Assembly: GCA_938017905.1 (NCBI GenBank)
Contig: CALIKX010000001.1
Coordinates: 20,652-84,651 of the forward strand
Direction of reading: 5' to 3'
Source of the DNA: an uncultured Thermoleophilia bacterium
GTDB lineage: Bacteria; Actinomycetota; Thermoleophilia; Miltoncostaeales; Miltoncostaeaceae
DNA length: 64,000 nucleotides
In this document: positions 1 to 7,704 of the stretch, piece by piece
Layout of the letters: each line of letters opens with the position of its first letter
Numbering within the stretch: the first letter of the stretch is position 1
Made by a program: the position numbers and the translations under genes
The notes under the pieces: generated by a model
Databases searched by the model: none
The model's input: only the letters and a program-made list of their open reading frames with translations
Told to the model about the DNA's origin: nothing

Positions 1-725
1 AACACCCCGCCCGCCGCCATGGCGTCAAGGGTCCCGATGGCCATCGCGAGGGCATCCCCGGGCTGCCCCGCCCAGTGGCGGCGGAGCAGGAGGTCGATCA
101 CCACCGAGGGCGGGAACTTGGGGGCCCCGCCGAACCCCCCGTGGGCGTCGTCGTACAGGCTGCGCAGGCCGCCGACAGCCGCGCCCACCGCATCGCGGCC
201 GGGTGGTGGTGCCACGGTCACGGCGGACTCACCCCGCAGGCCGGTCGCCAGCAGTTCCGCCTGCCGCATCACCTGGTCGCGCCGCTCGCGCCACGCCTCC
301 GCCACCCCCTGCAGCACCTGGGTGAACGACGGCATGCCGGCACGCGGCTGCGGCGGGAAGTAGGTGCCCGCGTGGAACGGCTCGCCGCCCGGCGTGAGGA
401 ACACCGTCATGGGCCAGCCCCCGTGGCCCGTCATTGCCAACGTGGCCTGCATGTACAGGGCGTCCACGTCGGGCAGCTCCTCGCGGTCCACCTTGACGCA
501 GGTGAACAGCGCGTTCATGAGGTCGGCCGTCGCCGGGTCCTCGAACGATTCATGGGCCATCACGTGGCACCAGTGGCATGAGGAGTACCCCACCGAGAGC
601 AGCACGGGCACGTCCCGGGACCGGGCATTGGCGAGGGCGTCCGGCCCCCAGGGCCACCAGTCCACGGGGTTGTCCGCGTGCTGGCGCAGGTACAGCGAGG
701 CCTCGGTGGCAAGCCGGTTGGGCAC
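1..725 (-). CDS. Thioredoxin-domain protein of the DUF255/YyaL family (C-terminal part beyond window)
   Basis: Partial gene: 241 codons are visible and the frame is open to the window edge, so the C-terminal part (an alpha/alpha-barrel region in full-length relatives of 600-700 residues) is missing. The product begins [20 protein letters not shown], followed by DWWPWGPDA and a thioredoxin-like active-site region [11 protein letters not shown] with a C-x-x-C motif (Cys-His-Trp-Cys). [10 protein letters not shown] and [11 protein letters not shown] follow, all hallmarks of the DUF255/spermatogenesis-associated-20 family. The physiological substrate of this family is unknown; a thiol-redox or carbohydrate-related role is proposed only by domain content. 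The GTG start is chosen because family members begin MPNRL. It is divergent from the J-domain gene at 808 with an 82-bp gap. Confidence 0.85.
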   Translation of the reverse strand, partial: MPNRLATEASLYLRQHADNPVDWWPWGPDALANARSRDVPVLLSVGYSSCHWCHVMAHESFEDPATADLMNALFTCVKVDREELPDVDALYMQATLAMTGHGGWPMTVFLTPGGEPFHAGTYFPPQPRAGMPSFTQVLQGVAEAWRERRDQVMRQAELLATGLRGESAVTVAPPPGRDAVGAAVGGLRSLYDDAHGGFGGAPKFPPSVVIDLLLRRHWAGQPGDALAMAIGTLDAMAAGGV

Positions 726-807
726 GGGGGCGATGGTCGCATCAGGGCGCGCCGGGCGCCCGCGGTGCGGCGCGTTTCCGCAGGGGTCCTGCACTACCGT
801 TCGGTGG

Positions 808-1878
808 GTGAACGACGCATTCGCACACGCGGGCGGCACGCTCCCGCGGCGCGGCGAGTCGGCCCGCTGGCGCCAGGTGGCCCTGCTCGGCATCGCCGCA
901 GCGGCGGGCGATCGCCACGCCCGGCCGCCCTTGGCGTCGGTGCTGCTGTCCCTCGACCACCCGGTGGAGGCCGGCCGCGTGCTGTCGGCCGCACCGGACG
1001 ACGACCCGTGGACGCGCTGGTGGTCGGTGCTCGCCGTGGGCCAGGGCCCGGGCGCCGAGGGCCTCGATGATGCCCTGGCGGCGGCTCGCGGCGTGGCCTC
1101 CGACGGCCCGGATGGCCGTGAGGTGGCGCGTCGGCTCGACGACCTCGCGGGCGAGCTCGCGGCCCTGCGCGGCGCACCCGCGCCCAACGCCCGGTTCGCC
1201 CTCCTGGGTCATCGCGCGCAGCCCGACCGGCGCGTCCTGCTCGCGGGGCGCTCGTCGGCGGCGTTCATCGCCGATCCCTCGTGGGATGCCCTGTCGCTCG
1301 TGCGCCTGGGACCCTCCGATGGCCCGGTCATGGCGAATTCCGCGCATCACCGGATCGACGAGGTCATCGGCCTCGTCCGCCAGGGTCAGTGGGGGCAGGG
1401 GCGCTCCCCGGCGGCCGATGATCCGTCACCCGCGGACCCCACGGTGATGCTGGAGGCACTCAGGGCCGACGCCGGTGGGCGGGACCGTGCCCTGGCGTCA
1501 CTCGCGGACGAGGTCCGCGAGGAGCGCGCCCGCCTGGCCGAGCGCCAGGAGGCCCTCGATGACGAGTGGGGTGACATCCAGGCCGAGAAGGCGCGCCTGC
1601 GGACCCTGGCCCACGGCCTGCTGGACCGCCAGCGGGCCGGCGGGGTCACGGCGCCGTCGAGCGCCGCGGAGGCGGCGGAGCTGCTCGGCCTCGGTCCGCG
1701 GCCATCCCCTCCCGAGGTGGAGCGGGCGTGGCGGCGCGAGGTGGCGTGCTGCCACCCGGATCGCGTCGCGGACCTGCATCCCGAGCTCCAGCAGCGGGCA
1801 TCCGACATGACCGTCGCCCTCAACCAGGCGCGCGACATCCTGCTCGGACGGACCGCTGCGCCCCGTACCCGCCGCTGA
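808..1878 (+). CDS. Unknown protein with C-terminal J domain
   Basis: A 356-residue protein with no family I can name over most of its length. The N-terminal ~200 residues are Ala/Gly/Arg-rich and contain [18 protein letters not shown]. Residues ~220-270 are charged and heptad-like (Arg/Glu/Ala-rich), a probable coiled coil. The C-terminal ~70 residues look like a J domain: [20 protein letters not shown] carries the HPD motif that stimulates Hsp70 ATPase, followed by [10 protein letters not shown] as the last helix. A C-terminal J domain is found in several Hsp70 co-chaperones; which DnaK would be the partner is not visible. GTG at 808 is taken as start because it leaves the divergent upstream gene intact. 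Function otherwise unknown. Confidence 0.7.
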   Translation: MNDAFAHAGGTLPRRGESARWRQVALLGIAAAAGDRHARPPLASVLLSLDHPVEAGRVLSAAPDDDPWTRWWSVLAVGQGPGAEGLDDALAAARGVASDGPDGREVARRLDDLAGELAALRGAPAPNARFALLGHRAQPDRRVLLAGRSSAAFIADPSWDALSLVRLGPSDGPVMANSAHHRIDEVIGLVRQGQWGQGRSPAADDPSPADPTVMLEALRADAGGRDRALASLADEVREERARLAERQEALDDEWGDIQAEKARLRTLAHGLLDRQRAGGVTAPSSAAEAAELLGLGPRPSPPEVERAWRREVACCHPDRVADLHPELQQRASDMTVALNQARDILLGRTAAPRTRR

Positions 1879-1904
1879 GGTCCGCACCCCACCACCACGC
1901 GGGG

Positions 1905-2153
1905 TCAGTCCCAGTCATCCTCCACGGCCAGCCGCGCGTACTCGCGCCACTCGTCCAGGACCACGCGCACATCCCGGGGTCGGACGTGGGGATACAGGCG
2001 CGTGATGAGGTCCACGGCCATGCCGTCGGCGTTCCTCACCGGCGGGTCCTGCAGTTCATTGAGCACTGTCCACACGGTGTCCTCGGCCAGGGCCGGTCGC
2101 TCGCCGAGGATGAATGCTGCCGCCTCGCCCAGGTCGAGGGGGTCGTCGTCCAT
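1905..2153 (-). CDS. Small acidic protein, unknown function
   Basis: An 82-residue acidic protein beginning [14 protein letters not shown], with no motif that I recognise. Its ATG overlaps the stop of the upstream acyl-CoA-ligase-like gene (TGATG), so the two are almost certainly co-translated. Length and helical character (DVRVVLDEWREYARLAVEDD) suggest a small helical accessory protein. Functional linkage to the ligase is inference from the overlap alone. Confidence 0.6.
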   Translation of the reverse strand: MDDDPLDLGEAAAFILGERPALAEDTVWTVLNELQDPPVRNADGMAVDLITRLYPHVRPRDVRVVLDEWREYARLAVEDDWD

Positions 2154-3784
2154 CACGCGCTGATCTTCGGACCGCTCGTCACGCGGTCGTACACCGTGTC
2201 GTCCAGGGGCAGGTCGCGCAATTCCACCTTGCGCACCCGCTCGGTGGGCGTCTTCGGCAGGTGCTCCATGAAGCGCACGTACCGTGGCACCGCGAAGTAC
2301 GGCATCTTGTCGCTGCAGTAGGTGAGCAGTTCGTGCGGGTCGGGCATGCCCTCGCGCGGCACCACGCAGATGAGGATCTCCTGTTCCGAGCCGGCCCCCT
2401 CGCCGGCGGCCACGCCCACCGCCGCGGCCTCCAGCACCCCGGGGTGGGAGGCCACGATGCGCTCGACCTCCATGGACGAGACGTTCTCGCCGCGCCGCCT
2501 GATGTAGTCCTTCACGCGGTCCTTGAAGTACAGGTAGCCGTCCTCGTCCATCACGCCCAGGTCGCCGGTGTGGAGCTTCAGGTTCTTGAAGTCCTCGGCG
2601 GTCTTCTCCGGCATTCCCGCGTATGCGCGCATCACGATGTTCGGCAGCTTCATGTCCACCACGATCTCGCCCGGCTCGCCCGGGGGCAGTGGCAGGTCGG
2701 TGCCCGGCTGCACCACGCTCACCTCGAACCCGGGGCTGGCGAGCCCGCACGACCCGGGCTTCTCGACCCCCGGCGGCACGTAGGTGACCATGCCGGTCTC
2801 GGTAAGCCCGTAGCCCTCGTGCCAGCGGACGCCGAAGCGCTCCTTGAACTCGTGGTAGATGTCCTTGGGCGCCGGCATCGCCATGATGCGCTCCACCGAG
2901 TGCGCGCGGTCGAACTCACCGGGCTCGGTGTTCCAGATGAAGTAGTTCATCGCGCTGACGGTGTTCAGGATGGTCGCCCCGCACCCGGTCACCTCGCGCC
3001 AGAAGTTCGTGGACGAGTACCGGGCGGACAGCTGGATGCGCGCGCCGGCGATCATGGCCGGGTAGCAGTTGAGCACCTGCGCGTTGCTGTGGAAGAGCGG
3101 CAGGCAGGTGTAGAAGACGTCGTCCGCGGTAACGCCGCACACTTCGTTGTAGGTGCGGCCCGAGAAGTAATCGGACGCGTGCTGCTTGATGACGCCCTTG
3201 CTGCGGCCCGTCGTGCCCGAGGTGAACATGATGCGGGCGTCATCCACCCACGTCACCTCCACGCCCGGGTCGGTGTCGGGTGCGTCGTCGAGCACGGCGA
3301 ACGGTTCGAAGGGCACGGCGGGATCCGGGCCGTGCGGCGCGCCGGACGACCACACGAACACGTGCTCGAGCACCGGCAGCTCACCTGCCACGTGGTCCAG
3401 GCGGTCCAGCAGGTCGTCCGAGATCACCAGGAACCGGGATTCGGGCAGGTTGATGACCCAGGAGAGGAAATCGCCGCGGTAGGCCAGGTTGATCGGTGAT
3501 TGCACGCCACCGGCCCGGAGGATCCCGAACCACAGGGCCACCTGGTCCACGGAGTTCGGCATGAGGGTCGAGACGCATTCGCCCTTGCGCAGCCCCCGGG
3601 CGATCAGCGCGTTCGCGATGCGGCTCGCCCGCGCGTCGATCTCCCCGTATGTCACCCAGGCGCCGTCGCCGAACCGGATGTACGGCCGGTCGGGGTGCGC
3701 CTCGGCGCGCGCGCGGAGGATGCGGGGGAGGACCCACCCCGTCGTGTCCTCCCGCGTGTACCAGTCACTCCATTCGGAAGCCAT
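2153..3784 (-). CDS. AMP-forming acyl-CoA synthetase / ligase (ANL superfamily, CaiC-like)
   Basis: A 543-residue member of the adenylate-forming ANL superfamily, which activates a carboxylic acid as acyl-AMP and transfers it to CoA. Visible core motifs in order: P-loop [13 protein letters not shown] (~residue 185), GYGLTETG (~305), the hinge/ATP-ribose motif LHTGDLG (~410), and [15 protein letters not shown] (~430). The A10 region near the C-terminus reads [15 protein letters not shown], so the catalytic lysine position is shifted from the usual T-G-K, as in some CaiC-type enzymes. Overall resemblance is to carnitine/crotonobetaine-CoA ligase-like proteins, but substrate cannot be deduced. 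The stop overlaps the start of the small downstream gene. Confidence 0.85.
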   Translation of the reverse strand: MASEWSDWYTREDTTGWVLPRILRARAEAHPDRPYIRFGDGAWVTYGEIDARASRIANALIARGLRKGECVSTLMPNSVDQVALWFGILRAGGVQSPINLAYRGDFLSWVINLPESRFLVISDDLLDRLDHVAGELPVLEHVFVWSSGAPHGPDPAVPFEPFAVLDDAPDTDPGVEVTWVDDARIMFTSGTTGRSKGVIKQHASDYFSGRTYNEVCGVTADDVFYTCLPLFHSNAQVLNCYPAMIAGARIQLSARYSSTNFWREVTGCGATILNTVSAMNYFIWNTEPGEFDRAHSVERIMAMPAPKDIYHEFKERFGVRWHEGYGLTETGMVTYVPPGVEKPGSCGLASPGFEVSVVQPGTDLPLPPGEPGEIVVDMKLPNIVMRAYAGMPEKTAEDFKNLKLHTGDLGVMDEDGYLYFKDRVKDYIRRRGENVSSMEVERIVASHPGVLEAAAVGVAAGEGAGSEQEILICVVPREGMPDPHELLTYCSDKMPYFAVPRYVRFMEHLPKTPTERVRKVELRDLPLDDTVYDRVTSGPKISA

Positions 3785-3856
3785 GCGGGCAGGCTACCGG
3801 GGCGGCCAAATCACTGTGGTACCTTCCCGGACCCGCCAACGACCGGAGGCTTCCCC

Positions 3857-4021
3857 GTGGGCAAGACCGGCCAGCGCATCGCCGTGACCCTGGCATGCCA
3901 GGACTGCAAGAGGCGCAACTACCAGTCGAACAAGAGCAAGCGCAACACGCCTGACCGCGTGTCGCTCTCGAAGTACTGCCGCTGGTGCGGCCGGCACACG
4001 GAGCACCGCGAGACGCGGTAG
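3857..4021 (+). CDS. rpmG: 50S ribosomal protein L33 (zinc-binding form)
   Basis: A 54-residue L33. Two C-x-x-C pairs, CQDC and CRWC, mark the zinc-binding C+ form of this large-subunit protein. [12 protein letters not shown] is the typical RNA-binding core. The GTG start follows CGGAGG by about 8 nt. The gene is directly upstream of tRNA-Trp, secE and nusG, the usual bacterial context. The preceding ~70 nt contain a possible -10 (TACCTT, 3820-3825) without a clear -35. Confidence 0.93.
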   Translation: MGKTGQRIAVTLACQDCKRRNYQSNKSKRNTPDRVSLSKYCRWCGRHTEHRETR

Positions 4022-4055
4022 GGAGGTCCCGCCGGCTCGCCGGCGCGGGGAACAC

Positions 4056-4128
4056 AGGGTCGTAGCTCAATTGGTAGAGCACCGGTCTCCAAAACCGGGG
4101 GTTGGGGGTTCGAGTCCCTCCGGCCCTG
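4056..4128 (+). tRNA. trnW: tRNA-Trp (anticodon CCA)
   Basis: A 73-nt cloverleaf. The acceptor stem AGGGTCG pairs with CGGCCCT (one T-G wobble) with discriminator G at 4128. The D arm has GCTC/GAGC. Anticodon stem CCGGT/ACCGG encloses loop CTCCAAA with CCA at 4089-4091. The T arm has loop TTCGAGT. No CCA tail is encoded. It lies between rpmG and secE, a common arrangement in actinobacteria and other phyla. Confidence 0.95.
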
Positions 4129-4167
4129 TCCAGCAGAACGCGACAGACTGAGAAGGCCGCCAGCCAG

Positions 4168-4545
4168 ATGGCACGCATCCGCCCGTCAAAGGGCCAGAGC
4201 TCGGGCGAACCGGGCCCCGACGAATCCGGCCCCGGCGGGGCCGAGCCGCCGCCCGTGCCCGGCCGGCGGAAGAAGAAGTCGTCGGGCGGCCAGCCCAAGG
4301 CGCAGCCCCGTCCGCGCCAGCAGGCGAAGAACGAGAAGGCCGGCACGGTCACGAAGTCCGTCCAGGAGGGGCGCAGCCGCCGCTACCTGGGCGAGGTGAC
4401 GACCGAGTTGAAGAAGGTCACCTGGCCGAACCGGGCACAGCTCTTCCAGGCCACCGCCGTCGTGCTGATATTCGTCGCCGTGGTGGCGATCTACCTCGGG
4501 CTCGTCGACGCTCTCATGAGCACCCTCGTCGACGCCATTTTCTAG
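4168..4545 (+). CDS. secE: Preprotein translocase subunit SecE
   Basis: A 125-residue SecE, the small essential subunit of the SecYEG channel. The conserved segment is at the C-terminus: YLGEVTTELKKVTWPNRAQL (the amphipathic helix and the VTWP motif), then one membrane span, LFQATAVVLIFVAVVAIYLG. The N-terminal ~70 residues are a low-complexity Pro/Lys/Arg/Gly-rich extension of the kind seen in actinobacterial SecE. The start at ATG 4168 gives MARIRPSK; no strong Shine-Dalgarno site is visible. nusG follows after 9 nt. Confidence 0.92.
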   Translation: MARIRPSKGQSSGEPGPDESGPGGAEPPPVPGRRKKKSSGGQPKAQPRPRQQAKNEKAGTVTKSVQEGRSRRYLGEVTTELKKVTWPNRAQLFQATAVVLIFVAVVAIYLGLVDALMSTLVDAIF

Positions 4546-4554
4546 GAGAAGTAT

Positions 4555-5097
4555 TTGCTGCGCTGGTACGTCATCAACACCTACTCGGGTCACGAGAACA
4601 AGGTGCGGGCCAACATCCTCCGCCGCGTGGAGACCCAGCACCGCAAGCGGTCGATCCGCGAGGTCGTCGTGCCCACCGAGCAGGTGGTCGAGACCAACAA
4701 GGACGGGCAGAAGGTGCAGACCGAGCGCCGCACGCTGCCCGGCTACGTGCTGGTCAACATGGACATGGGCGATGACGACGCCTGGTCGCTCATCAAGGAC
4801 ACCCCGGGCGTCACCGGGTTCGTGGGGGCCACCAAGAACGACGACCACCGCCCGCCGCCCCTGACGCGGTCGGAGGTCGACCGCCTGCTGCACACGCAGA
4901 CCGAGAGCCGCCCGAAGGTGCGCGCCGAGTTCACGGTGGGCGAGAGCATCAAGGTCATCTCGGGCCCGCTGTCGGACTTCACCGGCGAGATTGCCGAGAT
5001 CAACGCCGAGCAGGGTCGCGTGAAGGTGCTCGTGTCCATCTTCGGCCGCGAGACGCCCGCCGAGTTGTCGTTCGATCAGGTGAAGAAACTCACGTAG
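4555..5097 (+). CDS. nusG: Transcription termination/antitermination factor NusG
   Basis: A 180-residue NusG. The NGN domain begins LLRWYVINTYSGHENKVRAN and includes LPGYVLVNMDM, the part that binds the RNA polymerase clamp. The C-terminal KOW domain carries GPLSDFTGEIAEINAEQGRV and ends in DQVKKL. TTG at 4555 is used as start, preceded by AGGAGA at 4544-4549. The gene couples transcription of the downstream ribosomal-protein and rpoBC operons to elongation control. The downstream gap of ~106 nt contains the rplK promoter. Confidence 0.95.
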   Translation: MLRWYVINTYSGHENKVRANILRRVETQHRKRSIREVVVPTEQVVETNKDGQKVQTERRTLPGYVLVNMDMGDDDAWSLIKDTPGVTGFVGATKNDDHRPPPLTRSEVDRLLHTQTESRPKVRAEFTVGESIKVISGPLSDFTGEIAEINAEQGRVKVLVSIFGRETPAELSFDQVKKLT

Positions 5098-5153
5098 GTA
5101 CCGGCGCGCGCACCCGGCCGGAGCTACCCGCTGGCCATTCGCGCGCACAGATG

Positions 5154-5159
5154 TATGAT
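5154..5159 (+). promoter_or_regulatory. Probable -10 element of the rplKAJL operon
   Basis: TATGAT, one mismatch from TATAAT, is 45 nt upstream of the rplK ATG. The -35 region is not convincing (CTGGCC about 17 nt upstream). The 106-nt nusG-rplK gap is otherwise GC-rich. Confidence 0.5.
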
Positions 5160-5203
5160 CCCGGGCCGCTCGAGACGGCCCCAGTCCGGAAGGTCACGCC
5201 CGC

Positions 5204-5629
5204 ATGGCGAAGAAGGTCCTGCAGATCATCAAGCTCCACATCCCCGCGGGGGGTGCCTCGCCGGCGCCGCCGGTGGGCCCGGCGCTGGGTGCCGCGAGCA
5301 TCAACATCATGGACTTCTGCAAGGCGTTCAACGCCGAGACGCAGAACCTCGGCGGGGTCATCACCCCGGTGGAGATCTCGGTGTACGAGGACCGGTCGTT
5401 CTCGTTCATCACCAAGACCCCCCCGGCGGCCGTCCTCATCAAGGAGGCCATCAAGCTGCCCAAGGGCTCGCCGGAGTCGCACCGCACCAAGGTGGGCACC
5501 ATCACGCGGGCGCAGCTGCAGCAGATTGCCGAGACGAAGATGCAGGACCTGAACGCGAATGACATCGACGCCGCTATCTCGATGATCGCGGGTACGGCCC
5601 GCTCGATGGGCGTCACGGTGGAGGGCTAG
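5204..5629 (+). CDS. rplK: 50S ribosomal protein L11
   Basis: A 141-residue L11 that binds the GTPase-associated centre of 23S rRNA with L10 and is the site of thiopeptide action. Typical N-terminal domain with [20 protein letters not shown] (the conserved proline-rich thiostrepton-contact segment) and a C-terminal RNA-binding domain ending MGVTVEG. GGAAGG lies 5' of the ATG. rplA starts 3 nt after the stop. Confidence 0.96.
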   Translation: MAKKVLQIIKLHIPAGGASPAPPVGPALGAASINIMDFCKAFNAETQNLGGVITPVEISVYEDRSFSFITKTPPAAVLIKEAIKLPKGSPESHRTKVGTITRAQLQQIAETKMQDLNANDIDAAISMIAGTARSMGVTVEG

Positions 5630-5632
5630 GAA

Positions 5633-6349
5633 ATGTCCAAGCACGGCAAGCGCTACGACGATGCCAAGGCGCAGATCGATCCCGAGGGCAACTACCGCCC
5701 GCTTGACGCCTTCCGGCTGCTGGTCAGCCAGGAGGTCGCCCGGTTCGACACCACGGTGGAGGCGCACTTCCGCCTGAGCGTGAACGTCCGCCATGCGGAG
5801 GAGCAGCTGCGCGGCACCATCGCGCTGCCCCACGGCACCGGCCGCGCCGTCACGGTGGCGGTGTTCGCCGAGGGCGAGAAGGCCCGGGAGGCCGAGGAGG
5901 CCGGCGCGCAGATCGTGGGCGGCGAGGACCTGGTGAAGCGGGTCGAGGAGGGCTTCACCGACTTCGACGTGGCCATCGCCACGCCCGACATGATGGGCGC
6001 CGTCGGCCGGCTCGGCCGCGTGCTCGGCCCATCGGGCAAGATGCCCAACCCCAAGACGGGCACCGTCACGTTCGACGTGGGCAAGGCCGTCGCGGACGTC
6101 ATCGGCGGCAAGGTCGAGTACCGCACCGACCGCGCCGGCATCGTGCACATCGGCCTTGGCAAGAAGTCGTTCACGGCCGAGCAGCTCACCGAGAACTACG
6201 CGGCCATCCTGGACGAGATCCTGCGTGCGAAGCCGGCTGCGACCAAGGGCAAGTACATCACGTCGATCAGCATCGCCCAGACCATGGGCCCCGGCATCGA
6301 CATCGACCCGCAGTACACCCAGAACCTGCTCGAGGAGGCCACGGCCTAG
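5633..6349 (+). CDS. rplA: 50S ribosomal protein L1
   Basis: A 238-residue L1, the mobile L1-stalk protein and in many bacteria the translational repressor of its own operon. Recognisable segments are LPHGTGRAVTVAVFAEG, MGAVGRLGRVLGPSGKMPNP and the C-terminal SISIAQTMGPGIDID. ATG at 5633 lies just after the rplK stop (TAGGAAATG), so the two are coupled. The following 182 nt form the rplJ leader. Confidence 0.96.
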   Translation: MSKHGKRYDDAKAQIDPEGNYRPLDAFRLLVSQEVARFDTTVEAHFRLSVNVRHAEEQLRGTIALPHGTGRAVTVAVFAEGEKAREAEEAGAQIVGGEDLVKRVEEGFTDFDVAIATPDMMGAVGRLGRVLGPSGKMPNPKTGTVTFDVGKAVADVIGGKVEYRTDRAGIVHIGLGKKSFTAEQLTENYAAILDEILRAKPAATKGKYITSISIAQTMGPGIDIDPQYTQNLLEEATA

Positions 6350-6531
6350 GGGCGCGGCACCGCACGGCAGACCGACCGAAGATCACGGGGGCGGCCATCC
6401 GGTCGCCTTGAACCAGGGGGACACCCCGACCCGTGTGAGGACGGAGCCACTGGGGGTACGCCCGGCCGCGCGCCGTGCGTCATCTCCTCCCGGCCCGCCC
6501 TCGCGCGGCTGGCAGAGGAGGAGGTGAGGAA
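6350..6531 (+). promoter_or_regulatory. Leader of rplJ (candidate L10-binding autoregulatory leader)
   Basis: 182 nt without a gene between rplA and rplJ. The position is that of the L10(L12)4-binding leader in other bacteria, where excess L10 represses rplJL. The sequence has several short G/C complementary stretches and ends in a near-perfect Shine-Dalgarno AGGAGGTG (6519-6526). I could not confirm the kink-turn of the known L10-leader family by eye, so the regulatory assignment rests on position and length. Confidence 0.45.
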
Positions 6532-7239
6532 CTGAACAGGGAGCAGAAGGCAGAGGCCATCGCGGCGATCGCGGAGCGCCTCTCCACCACCGACACCGTC
6601 ATCGCGACGGCGTTCCATGGCCTGAGCGTCCGCGAGGTCGAGGACCTCCGGGGTGCGCTCCGCGAGGCCGACGCCCATTTCCAGGTCGTCAAGAACACCC
6701 TGGCGCGTCGTGCATGCGATGAGACCGGTCGCGAGGCCCTGCTCGAGTACCTCGAGGGGCAGACCGCCCTGGTCTGGGCGAATGGCGACCCGGCCATGAT
6801 CGCGAAGGCGCTGAACAGCTTCGCGAAGTCCACGGAGGACCGGCTGAGCATGAAGGGCGGCATCCTCGATGGCGCCCCCATCTCGGCCGGCGAGCTCAAG
6901 CAGCTCGCCGCCCTCCCGCCCCGCGACGAGCTGCTCGCCCGCCTGGTCGGCGGCGTGGCCAGCCCGCTGCAGGGCACCGCCAACGCGCTGAACAGCCTCA
7001 TCTCCGGCATGGCCCGTGCCCTGGGTGCGTACCACGCCCAGCGCGCGGCCGAGCCCGGCGCAGCCACGGAGGCCCCGGCCGCCGAGCCGGCACCGGAGGC
7101 CGAGGCCACCACCGATGACACCGCCGAGGCGGCGCCCGAGGCGCCCGCTGAGGACACCCCGGAGGCCGTGCAGGAGCCGGCAGCCGACGACAACGCGGAC
7201 GCCGAGCCGGCTGCCGACGACACCACGGAAGGAGACTGA
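6532..7239 (+). CDS. rplJ: 50S ribosomal protein L10, probable CTG start
   Basis: A 235-residue L10, the stalk base that carries L7/L12 dimers. The family N-terminus MNREQKAE is matched exactly if CTG at 6532 initiates. It is preceded by AGGAGGTG at 6519-6526 with 5-nt spacing. The only in-frame canonical start upstream is GTG 6475, which would add 19 Arg/Pro-rich residues and place the Shine-Dalgarno inside the gene. Residues 1-~170 are normal L10 ([40 protein letters not shown]). The last ~60 residues are an acidic Ala/Glu/Pro/Asp tail not present in typical L10. rplL follows after 2 nt. Confidence 0.9.
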   Translation: MNREQKAEAIAAIAERLSTTDTVIATAFHGLSVREVEDLRGALREADAHFQVVKNTLARRACDETGREALLEYLEGQTALVWANGDPAMIAKALNSFAKSTEDRLSMKGGILDGAPISAGELKQLAALPPRDELLARLVGGVASPLQGTANALNSLISGMARALGAYHAQRAAEPGAATEAPAAEPAPEAEATTDDTAEAAPEAPAEDTPEAVQEPAADDNADAEPAADDTTEGD

Positions 7240-7241
7240 CG

Positions 7242-7628
7242 ATGGCGATGACCACCGAGGAGTGGATCGAGGAGCTCAAGGGCATCTCCGTGCTCGAACT
7301 GAGCGAGCGCATCTCGGCGCTGGAGGAGGCCTTCGGCGTGAGCGCGGCGGCCGCCCCGGTCGCGGTTGCTGCGGCCCCGGCCGCAGGCGGGGGCGATGGC
7401 GGCGGCGACGCCGAGCAGGACTCGTTCACCGTCACGCTCGACGCGGCCGGCGACAAGAAGATCCAGGTGATCAAGGTCGTCCGCGCCGTCACCGGCCTTG
7501 GCCTCAAGGAGGCCAAGGACCTCGTCGATGGCGCCCCCGGCACCATCAAGGAGGGCGTGGCCAAGGAGGAGGCCGAGCAGATCAAGTCGCAGGTCGAGGA
7601 GGCCGGCGGGTCCGTCTCGCTCTCGTAG
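7242..7628 (+). CDS. rplL: 50S ribosomal protein L7/L12
   Basis: A 128-residue L7/L12, the multimeric stalk protein that recruits and stimulates translational GTPases. The N-terminal dimerisation domain ([20 protein letters not shown]) is followed by an Ala/Gly/Pro hinge and the C-terminal factor-binding domain [28 protein letters not shown] lies upstream of ATG 7242; ATG 7248 is a possible alternative. A strong hairpin follows the gene. Confidence 0.96.
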   Translation: MAMTTEEWIEELKGISVLELSERISALEEAFGVSAAAAPVAVAAAPAAGGGDGGGDAEQDSFTVTLDAAGDKKIQVIKVVRAVTGLGLKEAKDLVDGAPGTIKEGVAKEEAEQIKSQVEEAGGSVSLS

Positions 7629-7653
7629 CGACGACCTCATCCTGATGTGCCCG

Positions 7654-7688
7654 ACGGCCCGGGTGGCAATGCGCCACCCGGGCCGTTT
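7654..7688 (+). terminator. Terminator hairpin after rplL
   Basis: Perfect 14-bp stem, ACGGCCCGGGTGGC with GCCACCCGGGCCGT, 5-nt loop, followed by TTTGCTT. It should end the rplKAJL transcript and separates it from the protease genes. Confidence 0.75.
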
Positions 7689-7704
7689 GCTTACCTGCAT
7701 CTCC

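Noticed and set aside
364..807. Upstream in-frame extension of the J-domain gene
   Set aside because: It would overlap the divergent DUF255 gene, whose protein sequence is clearly conserved there.
6475..6531. GTG 6475 as the start of rplJ
   Set aside because: Adds a non-homologous Arg/Pro-rich lead and places the best Shine-Dalgarno within the coding region; CTG 6532 fits family and spacing.
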